DNA from: Gammaproteobacteria bacterium
GTDB taxonomy: Bacteria > Pseudomonadota > Gammaproteobacteria > HK1
Reading direction: 5' to 3'
NCBI GenBank assembly: GCA_022822245.1
Contig: JAJECB010000186.1
Coordinates: forward strand, 1 to 10,833
DNA length: 10,833 nucleotides
Shown: in pieces, positions 6,122 through 10,833 of the stretch
Position numbering within the stretch: the first letter of the stretch is position 1
Layout of the letters: every line of letters begins with the position of its first letter
Notes under the pieces: generated by a model
Database searches by the model: none
Seen by the model: only the letters and a program-made list of their open reading frames with translations
Told to the model about the DNA's origin: nothing
Translations under genes and position numbers: made by a program

Positions 6122-7077
6122 GCTGGCGTTACCGCATACCCGAGGCGCGGGAAGTGGACGTGCACGCGGCCGACTTCGGGGTCGTCGCGTCGTATGGCGA
6201 TCGTCTCTCGGGTGGCGTGGACGAGCTCGCCTTCCACCGGGTCCCGCGCGAAGTCTTCGGTCGCGACTCGAACCCGGTCGCCGCGCCGGCCCCCGCCCCG
6301 GTCCCCGCCCCGGCCCCTCAGCGTGGGGTCCTCGCCCGGGGCGCCGCGCGGCGGGTCGTCCGGCTCCGCGGCCGATGCGATGCGAAGGGCGTCGCGCGGC
6401 GAGAGCTCCGAGCGCTCTCCGTGCCCGACGGCCGTGATGCGGGCCATCCAGTCCCGGGTCCGCGGGAAGTCGTCGAGGGCATGCGCCGCCCGCCCGTCGA
6501 GCGCCTTCAACCACCACAATCGCTGGTAGAGGGCGAGGTCCGCGAGCCGCGGTACCCGCCCGGACGCGAACCGCCTTTCCCCGGCGAGCAGATCCTCCAC
6601 CCAGCCGAGCATGAGGTGGAGCTGACCTTCCTCGTGCGGAAGGCCGGCCGCGACCTCGTCCCTGGTCGGTACCGGGTGGCCCCGCATCTCCGCGCGGTCC
6701 CGGAAGAAGGCCTCCGGCAGGGCATCGCGGTTCATTCCCGTGACGTAGCGTGCGGTGGGCCACATCAGCACCCGCTCGGCCCACGTGGCGAGGATGCCGT
6801 CGAATCCGGCCCCTCCCCCGCTCTCGGGCAGGAGCGGAGGTTCGGGACAGCGCCGGTCGAGCTCCATCGCGATGCGCAGGGTGTCGCAGTAGATGTCGGC
6901 GCCGATCTGCAGCACCGGCGTGCGGCGAAAGCCCCCCGTGAGCGGCATCAGGTCCGGCTTCGGGAGGGTCGCCGGGACGATGACCGACGCCCAGGCGAGT
7001 CCCTTGAGGCCGAAGGCGAGGCGAATCTTCTCCGCGTAGGGGGAGATGTCGTAGTGGTGGAGGATGAGCTCCGCCAT
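6118..7077 (-). CDS. Glutathione S-transferase family protein with C-terminal extension
   Basis: A 319-residue GST-fold protein, probably cytosolic. The N-terminal thioredoxin-like domain shows HHYDISPYAEKIRLAFGLKGL (7-27), with a serine at the usual active-site position, the cis-proline RRTPVLQ (51-57) and the glutathione-contacting CDTLRIA (64-70). A helical C-terminal domain spans about 90-235, including PRLADLALYQRLWWLKAL (176-193). Residues 266-319 (DRVRVATEDFARDPVEGELV and onward) look like an extra small beta-rich domain beyond the roughly 200-230 residues of a plain GST. The two are joined by an Arg/Gly-rich linker (about 252-266) coded by a C-rich 12-bp tandem repeat. The substrate is unknown. 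The ATG at 7075-7077 has no clear ribosome site. The region directly upstream is a tandem repeat, and a short His-rich frame ends five bases before it. The stop overlaps the SDR remnant. Confidence 0.82.
   Translation of the reverse strand: MAELILHHYDISPYAEKIRLAFGLKGLAWASVIVPATLPKPDLMPLTGGFRRTPVLQIGADIYCDTLRIAMELDRRCPEPPLLPESGGGAGFDGILATWAERVLMWPTARYVTGMNRDALPEAFFRDRAEMRGHPVPTRDEVAAGLPHEEGQLHLMLGWVEDLLAGERRFASGRVPRLADLALYQRLWWLKALDGRAAHALDDFPRTRDWMARITAVGHGERSELSPRDALRIASAAEPDDPPRGAPGEDPTLRGRGGDRGGGRRGDRVRVATEDFARDPVEGELVHATRETIAIRRDDPEVGRVHVHFPRLGYAVTPA
6291..6317. repeat. C-rich 12-bp tandem repeat inside the GST gene
   Basis: Two 12-base units starting CCCCGCCCCGG (6291-6302 and 6303-6314) are followed by CCCC. 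They code for the Arg/Gly-rich linker of the GST-family protein. The length is a multiple of three, so changes in unit number keep the frame. Confidence 0.7.
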
Positions 7078-7082
7078 CTCGG

Positions 7083-7193
7083 TCAGGCGTGGATGTGGGT
7101 GTGGGTGTGGGTGTGGGTGTGGATGTGAATGTGCATGTGCATGTGGACGCGCATGCTCTCCGCACCTGCCGGTCGCCGGTACGGCCGGCTCAT
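7083..7193 (-). CDS. Possible 36-residue His-rich leader peptide upstream of the GST gene
   Basis: A short frame starting inside repeat copy B (MSRPYRR) and ending five bases before the GST ATG. Its second half alternates histidine with Met, Ile or Thr and has ten His at every second position from residue 17 to 35. An internal ATG (7152-7154) has a GGAG/AGGTG-like site upstream. The pattern is a direct result of the hexamer repeat at 7089-7148, so it may not be a gene. If translated, it could couple to the GST gene or bind metal ions (speculation). Confidence 0.25.
   Translation of the reverse strand: MSRPYRRPAGAESMRVHMHMHIHIHTHTHTHTHIHA
7089..7148. repeat. GTGGGT hexanucleotide tandem repeat (10 units)
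   Basis: Ten hexamers of the form GTG-N-N-(T/C) lie end to end: GTGGAT, four GTGGGT, GTGGAT, GTGAAT, two GTGCAT, GTGGAC. The central units are identical and the outer ones degenerate. The array is 11 bases upstream of the GST ATG, where a promoter or ribosome site would be expected. Unit gain or loss by slippage would change leader spacing by 6 bases. Confidence 0.92.
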
Positions 7194-7238
7194 CGCGTCA
7201 CGGAAGCGTCAACGAGCATGCAGCTTCGCGCGGGAGCG
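7174..7238. repeat. 65-bp direct repeat, copy B
   Basis: Second copy of the 2401-2465 repeat, one base different. On its right side it runs directly into the open frame of a VapB-type antitoxin and supplies that frame's last residues and stop. On its left side are unrelated bases and then the hexamer array. Confidence 0.9.
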
Positions 7239-7335
7239 CATCCTCCACGAATTTCGTCAGGGTGACGCCGTCCTGCGCGGCGCGTCCCTTGGCCTGTTGC
7301 AGGACCTGATCGTTCGGGTTGAGGGTCGTTTTCAT
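7198..7335 (-). pseudogene. VapB-type antitoxin, 3' end replaced by the 65-bp repeat
   Basis: A 45-residue frame. Residues 1-34 (MKTTLNPNDQVLQQAKGRAA, then QDGVTLTKFVEDAL) closely follow the N-terminal half of VapB-family antitoxins (MrTTLnldd.Ll..Ak..AA..gtTLt..vEdAL), a ribbon-helix-helix-type DNA-binding and dimerisation segment. From the P after EDAL onward the sequence belongs to the 65-bp repeat and ends PREAACSLTLP. The C-terminal toxin-binding region is absent and no VapC gene follows, so it is very probably a broken antitoxin. No clear ribosome site precedes it. Its start lies only 33 bases from the divergent Rieske gene, so any Rieske promoter must lie within or across this remnant. 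Confidence 0.65.
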
Positions 7336-7368
7336 CGGACGGACGCCGAATGTGTTCGGAGGTAGAGA

Positions 7369-8565
7369 ATGACCATACCATTGTGCACATACATACCCCG
7401 GGGGAGATGGTTCGTGTCGGAGCGGTTGACTCGGGAGCGGCTTGCGTGCGCCGGGGAGGGGTACGACCCGGTCGCCGCCCGGTCCGCGTCGATCGGGGCG
7501 GACTGCTACGTCGATCCGGCGTTCCTTGAGGTCGAGCGGGCCGAGATCTTTCGGCGGAGCTGGCAGTTCCTCTGCCACGAGGAGAAGCTCCGCGAGCCGG
7601 GGAGCTACGTGACGGCAAGGGTCCAGGACCGGGGCGTCGTCGCGATCCGGGGTGAGGACGGCGAGCTTCGCGCCTTCTACAACGTGTGCAAGCATCGCGG
7701 GCACGAGGTGCTGGCGGGCGCCGGCGGCCGGACGCGGCAGATCACGTGCCCCTACCACGGCTGGGTCTACGCGCTCGACGGGCGGCTCCACCGGGCCCGG
7801 CACTCCGAGCGCATCGAGAACTTCGACGCCTCCGCGATCTCCCTCACCCCCGTCCACGTGGAAGTGTTCTGCCACCTCGTCTTCGTGAACTTGGACGGCG
7901 GGGCGCCGCCGCTTGCCGAGCAGACGGAGGGCGGCCTCGCCCGGGAAGTGATGGGGTACGCCCCGGACCTCGCCTCGCTCACCTTCGCGCACCGCCTCAC
8001 CTACACCGTGCGCGCCAACTGGAAGGCGGTCGTCGACAACTTCCTCGAGTGCTACCACTGCCCGGTCGCGCACCGGGACTTCGTGAGCCTGGTGGAGATG
8101 GATACCTACCGGGTCACCACCCACGGCATCTGGTCGAGCCACATGGCGAAGGCGGGCCGGGCCGAGAACAGCGCCTACGGCGTCGATGAAGCGAGCGTCA
8201 CCGACCACGCGGTCTGGTACGTCTGGCCGAACACGACCCTCATGCGCTATCCCGGCCGCGGGAACTTCATGGTGTGGCGGTTCGTCCCGGTGGGGCCGGA
8301 GGAGACGTACGAGGAGCTCGACTTCTTCTTCGAGAGCGAGACGCCGACGGAGGCGGAGATGGAGGCGATCCGGTACATCGACGAGGTGCTCCAGCCCGAG
8401 GACATCGGGCTCGTCGAGAGCGTGCAGCGCGGCATGCGGACCCCCGCCTTCGAGCGCGGCCGCTACGTGGTGGACCCGGAGGGGTCGGGCTTGAGCGAGC
8501 ACGCGGTGCACCACTTCCACGGGATGGTGCTCGCGGCCTACCGCCGGGGGGCGGGCGCGTCATGA
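7369..8565 (+). CDS. Rieske non-heme iron oxygenase, alpha subunit (carnitine/betaine-type)
   Basis: A 398-residue oxygenase subunit. The [2Fe-2S] Rieske site is complete: C107-x-H109 (CKHRGH) and C127-x2-H130 (CPYHGW), 17 residues apart. The mononuclear iron site follows in DNFLECYHCPVAHRDF: H230 and H235, with D345 in QPEDIGLVESVQRGM as the likely third ligand. E227 is where classical dioxygenases have the bridging Asp; carnitine monooxygenase CntA has Glu there. Together with the ECYHC and late ED..LVE..QRG motifs this points to the quaternary-amine branch (carnitine, glycine betaine, stachydrine) over aromatic ring dioxygenases (inference). The start is supported by GGAGG (7358-7362) 6 bases upstream. 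The stop overlaps the SDR start by four bases. A reductase partner is needed for electron supply but none is in the window. Confidence 0.9.
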   Translation: MTIPLCTYIPRGRWFVSERLTRERLACAGEGYDPVAARSASIGADCYVDPAFLEVERAEIFRRSWQFLCHEEKLREPGSYVTARVQDRGVVAIRGEDGELRAFYNVCKHRGHEVLAGAGGRTRQITCPYHGWVYALDGRLHRARHSERIENFDASAISLTPVHVEVFCHLVFVNLDGGAPPLAEQTEGGLAREVMGYAPDLASLTFAHRLTYTVRANWKAVVDNFLECYHCPVAHRDFVSLVEMDTYRVTTHGIWSSHMAKAGRAENSAYGVDEASVTDHAVWYVWPNTTLMRYPGRGNFMVWRFVPVGPEETYEELDFFFESETPTEAEMEAIRYIDEVLQPEDIGLVESVQRGMRTPAFERGRYVVDPEGSGLSEHAVHHFHGMVLAAYRRGAGAS

Positions 8566-9428
8566 GCGCGGGCGCGGGTTCGGGCGGAGGCGCGGGCGCA
8601 AGCGCCGTCCGCGAGGGCTACCTCGCCGGGAAGGTGGCGGTCGTCACCGGGGGCCGCGGCGGCATCGGGACGGCCGTCTGCGCCCGATTCGCGGCCGAGG
8701 GCGCGACGGTGTACGCGACCGGCCTCTCCGAGCCCGCGGCGGGTGCCGGTGCAGGTACCGAGGCCGGTGCCGGTGCCGCCGCCCATGCCGCGCCCGCGCC
8801 GGTCGCCGGCGCCGTCCTCTTCCACCGCCACGACGTGACGAGCGAGGAGAGCACCGTCGACCTCATGGCCCGCGTCGAGCGCGAGCACGGCCGGCTCGAC
8901 GTGCTCGTCAACGCGGCCGGCATCGAGATCGAGAAGACCGTCGAGCACACCTCCCTCGAGGAGTGGAACCGGATCTTCGCGGTCAACGTGACCGGCACCT
9001 TCCTCACCTCCAAGCACGCGCTCCCCCTCATGCGCCGGGCGGGCGGCGGCTCGATCATCAACTTCGGCTCCTACGACGGCTTCATCGCGGATCCGAACCT
9101 CGCCGCCTACTGCGCGGGCGCGGTGCACGCCCTCACGCGCGCGATGGCCTGCGACCACGGGCCGGACGACATCCGCGTCAACGCGATCTGCCCCGGTTAC
9201 GTCGATACCCCGATGCTGAAGAGCTTCTTCGACGCGAAGGGCGATGCCGAGGCCGCGAGCATGCGGGCCGAGGCGCGCCTCGTGCACCCGCTCCGGCGCT
9301 ACGGCACCCCCGAGGACATGGCGAACCTCGTCAACTGGCTCGCCGGCGACGAGGCCCGCTACGCAACCGGCCAGCTCTGGGTCCTCGACGGCGGCATCTC
9401 CGCCCAGGTCCAACAGATGCGAATCTGA
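8562..9428 (+). CDS. SDR family oxidoreductase lacking the catalytic lysine
   Basis: A 288-residue short-chain dehydrogenase/reductase. It has the cofactor motif T29-G-G-R-G-G-I-G36, NAAG (117-120), N142 in NVTG, S170, Y183 exactly 13 residues later, PGYVDTP (211-217) and the C-terminal ATGQLWVLDGG. Where the family reads YCASKGAVHALTRAMA, this protein reads YCAGAVHALTRAMA: Ser-Lys of YxxSK is absent with the flanking match perfect, as if six bases were lost. Without that lysine normal catalysis is unlikely. Residues 58-83 form an Ala/Gly-rich insertion in the loop after the second strand, and the N-terminal 16 residues are similar. The start overlaps the Rieske stop (ATGA), so the two genes should be co-translated and may act in one pathway. 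The substrate is unknown. Confidence 0.88.
   Translation: MSAGAGSGGGAGASAVREGYLAGKVAVVTGGRGGIGTAVCARFAAEGATVYATGLSEPAAGAGAGTEAGAGAAAHAAPAPVAGAVLFHRHDVTSEESTVDLMARVEREHGRLDVLVNAAGIEIEKTVEHTSLEEWNRIFAVNVTGTFLTSKHALPLMRRAGGGSIINFGSYDGFIADPNLAAYCAGAVHALTRAMACDHGPDDIRVNAICPGYVDTPMLKSFFDAKGDAEAASMRAEARLVHPLRRYGTPEDMANLVNWLAGDEARYATGQLWVLDGGISAQVQQMRI
8733..8810. repeat. Low-complexity GGTGCC-type insertion in the SDR gene
   Basis: Imperfect GGTGCC/GGTGCA hexamers code for an Ala/Gly/Pro stretch (residues about 58-83) between the second beta strand (VYATG) and the FHRHDVTS strand. Related SDRs have only a short loop here, so this looks like an in-frame repeat expansion. Confidence 0.6.
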
Positions 9429-9603
9429 GCGCCCGCCGCCCCGCGCCGGCGTGCCGCGCAACGGGAGACGACGTGCGGCCGCCGCCGCGCAAGATTCGAG
9501 CATGCGGCGATCATCCGCGGCGGGTTCATCGGCCATCCATTGCGAACGCCAAGTGGTATTTGACGGAACGCGAGCTCCTCGTGAACGTTGGTGGTCGTGC
9601 CAA
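9429..9603. other. Gap between the convergent SDR and PIN genes
   Basis: 175 bases separate the two stops. I see no gene and no hairpin followed by a T-run. The first 60 bases are very GC-rich. The rest has ordinary composition without a recognisable signal. Confidence 0.4.
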
Positions 9604-10173
9604 TCAGATGGAATCCTGGTGCGGTCGAACGAGGGATGCCGTTCGGACAAGACCCAAGCGTTCGAGCGCCGCCAGGTATTCGTTCGCCGTTCGAGGTGGA
9701 TTCCGCAGGGCCGCCCGGTGACTGCGGACCGCGGCGAGCACAGCCTCGGGGTCGGCATGGAAAAGCCCGGCGATGAACGCGTCGGGATGCTGTGCCGTGA
9801 GTCCGTGGGGAGCCAGGCGGTCAGCCGGAAAGTCCCGCAGGTTGCGGGTCACGATCACATCCGCCCCCCCTTCAATCGCAGCGGCCAGCACATGGATGTC
9901 GTCGGGGTCCGGGAGGTCGAGTCCAGCGGCGCGTGACGTGTAATCCGTCACGACCGCCTCGGGAAAGTGGCGGTCCATTACCATCCGGGTTCGTTCCAGC
10001 ATGCCTTCCGTGAGATCGGGACGGTCCGCCAGAACGCTCCGTATCCACTCTGCGTGGATGTCTGCGCTCCAAAACGGCGCATACAGGTATTGGTCGGCGA
10101 GACGCAGAAGAACGTCCCGGAGGCCGGCCGGATAGAGGATGTTGGCGTCGAGCAACGCCGTGAGGAGGGCCAC
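9604..10173 (-). CDS. PIN-domain ribonuclease toxin (VapC-like)
   Basis: A 189-residue PIN-domain protein. PIN toxins cut RNA with a magnesium-binding acidic pocket. Visible acids are D9 in ALLDANILYP, E42 in HAEWIRS, D91/D92 in DPDDIHVLAAAIEGGADVIV, and D105, followed by the conserved TRNLRDFP (109-116). This is the longer PIN type with an extra helical tail (PDAFIAGLFHADPEAVLAAV and onward). The start is a GTG at 10171-10173, three bases after the stop of the upstream HTH gene. This start leaves the usual short PIN N-terminus before the first Asp and fits translational coupling. With the HTH gene it forms a complete toxin-antitoxin pair; cleavage target unknown. Confidence 0.85.
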   Translation of the reverse strand: MALLTALLDANILYPAGLRDVLLRLADQYLYAPFWSADIHAEWIRSVLADRPDLTEGMLERTRMVMDRHFPEAVVTDYTSRAAGLDLPDPDDIHVLAAAIEGGADVIVTRNLRDFPADRLAPHGLTAQHPDAFIAGLFHADPEAVLAAVRSHRAALRNPPRTANEYLAALERLGLVRTASLVRPHQDSI

Positions 10174-10176
10174 GGA

Positions 10177-10623
10177 CTATTGCAAGCCAAGGTCCTGGTC
10201 GAAGGCGGTGAGCTCATCCAGCGCCTTGCGCCGACGGGATTCCGTCTCGCGGCGGTAGTCGACGATGTCCTGGACCCGGACACGGCGATGCGCGCCTACC
10301 TTGCGGCAGGGAATTCGGCCTTCGTCCAGCAACTGGACCAGATGCGTTCGCGATACCTGCAAGAGGTCGGCTGCCTGACGCGTCGTGAGTTCCGCATGCA
10401 GCGGTGTCAACGCCACGCCGTTGCCGTGCGCCATCTGGTCAAGGATCTCCTTGAGTAGCCGAACCGCCGACGTCGGGATATCGACGGGTTCGGAGGCAGC
10501 GGCGCCAAAACGTGCGGGGACCGCGCCCGTTCCATCACCGAAGGCCGCCAACTTCCGGCCCGCTCGGTCCGCGAGGGCCACATCCTGATCGTTCGGAATG
10601 GCTGTTGCAGTCGTCGCGTTCAT
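10177..10623 (-). CDS. Excisionase-type HTH antitoxin paired with the PIN toxin
   Basis: A 148-residue protein whose residues about 79-125 form an excisionase/MerR-like helix-turn-helix: LTTRQAADLLQVSRTHLVQL, then LDEGRIPCRKVGAHRRVRVQDIVDYR. This domain is common in antitoxins encoded directly upstream of PIN toxins of this type. The N-terminal 75 residues (including TSAVRLLKEILDQMAHGNGVAL, 51-72) are of unclear role, and the charged C-terminus (RRETESRRRKALDELTA) may contact the toxin (inference). The ATG at 10621-10623 has a GGAGG ribosome site 6 bases upstream, so the start is well supported. A stand-alone excisionase is less likely because no integrase is nearby and the PIN gene follows after three bases. 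An 8-bp inverted repeat upstream is a candidate binding site. Confidence 0.84.
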   Translation of the reverse strand: MNATTATAIPNDQDVALADRAGRKLAAFGDGTGAVPARFGAAASEPVDIPTSAVRLLKEILDQMAHGNGVALTPLHAELTTRQAADLLQVSRTHLVQLLDEGRIPCRKVGAHRRVRVQDIVDYRRETESRRRKALDELTAFDQDLGLQ

Positions 10624-10641
10624 CTCAAGCCTCCACCATTC

Positions 10642-10687
10642 TGCGACACGTTAGACTCCAAACGCCGCAGATGCAACAAGTGTCGCA
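10642..10687 (-). promoter_or_regulatory. Inverted repeat upstream of the HTH/PIN operon
   Basis: Two perfect 8-base arms, TGCGACAC (10642-10649) and GTGTCGCA (10680-10687), are 30 bases apart. A weak minus-strand promoter, TTGTTG with TCTAAC or GTCTAA 17-18 bases on, lies between and across them. The placement suits cooperative autorepression by the HTH antitoxin (inference). Confidence 0.5.
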
Positions 10688-10833
10688 AACACCCAGCAAT
10701 TCTCATTTTGGGTTTTTCTGGTGATGGTTCACGGATGAGTCGGACGTTGCGGGATTGATTGAGTGGGGGTGCGGCGTGCGGGGTGTGGTTCAGGGAGGCG
10801 GTTTGGCGGGTTCGCCGGTGGCGAGCAGGTGCA
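10688..10833. other. Right edge; possible 3' end of another minus-strand gene
   Basis: Positions 10688-10789 hold no gene I can support. From 10833 to 10790 a minus-strand frame reads HLLATGEPAKPPP and stops with TGA (10790-10792). That could be the tail of a gene lying mostly outside the window, but 14 codons are too few to tell. Confidence 0.25.

Noticed and set aside
6154..7128. Plus-strand open frame opposite the GST gene
   Set aside because: It has no recognisable domain, and the GST thioredoxin and helical motifs on the minus strand explain the region.
7089..7148. Hexamer array as a CRISPR
   Set aside because: Units are 6 bases without spacers, so it is a simple tandem repeat.
7336..8520. 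Minus-strand open frame opposite the Rieske gene, continuous with the VapB remnant
   Set aside because: Only the part from 7335 down resembles VapB. The upstream part is the complement of an oxygenase with intact metal ligands and starts nowhere sensible.
8538..9758. Minus-strand open frame opposite the SDR gene
   Set aside because: Low-complexity Arg/Ala/Gly translation; the SDR on the plus strand has complete fold motifs.
10790..10833. Tail of a gene entering from the right edge
   Set aside because: Fourteen codons before a stop are not enough to support a coding call; only noted in the edge feature.

Overview
The window is a GC-rich bacterial accessory region. Nothing in it names a species. 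The Rieske-oxygenase, SDR, GST and agmatinase genes and the high GC suggest a proteobacterium or a similarly GC-rich lineage (inference). Most genes lie on the minus strand. Only the Rieske oxygenase and the SDR that follows it are on the plus strand.

Layout from left to right: (1) a DruA/DUF4338-like gene (103-903, -) that stops in the middle of its conserved domain beside an AT-rich tract. (2) speB, an intact agmatinase (1300-2256, -). (3) A RES-domain toxin with its Xre/MbcA-type antitoxin (2607-3928, -), with a palindromic promoter upstream. (4) A gap holding a 56-bp perfect inverted copy of an internal piece of speB. (5) A 515-residue Fic protein with an AbiEi-like N-terminus and its own inverted-repeat promoter (4185-5732, -). 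(6) The remains of an SDR gene that has lost its middle (5792-6121, -), overlapping the stop of a GST-family gene (6118-7077, -). (7) A hexanucleotide tandem repeat just upstream of the GST gene, then a VapB-type antitoxin cut short by a dispersed repeat (7198-7335, -). (8) On the plus strand, a Rieske oxygenase alpha subunit (7369-8565) overlapping an SDR (8562-9428). (9) A HTH antitoxin and PIN toxin pair (9604-10623, -) with flanking inverted repeats.

Three toxin-antitoxin-like units are intact (RES/Xre, Fic, HTH/PIN). One antitoxin (VapB), one defence gene (DruA) and one SDR are debris, so the segment looks like a place of repeated insertion and deletion. Two copies of a 65-bp sequence, differing at one base, sit in direct orientation at 2401-2465 and 7174-7238. 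They bracket a 4.8-kb block carrying RES/Xre, Fic, the SDR remnant and GST, and the right copy forms the broken end of the VapB gene.

The metabolic genes are agmatinase (agmatine to putrescine and urea) and the Rieske/SDR pair. The Rieske protein has the Glu-x2-His-x4-His arrangement of carnitine/betaine-type oxygenases. The SDR is otherwise well preserved but lacks the Ser-Lys of YxxSK, including the catalytic lysine, as if six bases had been removed in frame. I see no tRNA, rRNA, CRISPR array, integrase or transposase. The best candidates for something new are the repeat-bracketed block, the speB-derived inverted copy, the AbiEi-Fic fusion and the lysine-less SDR.
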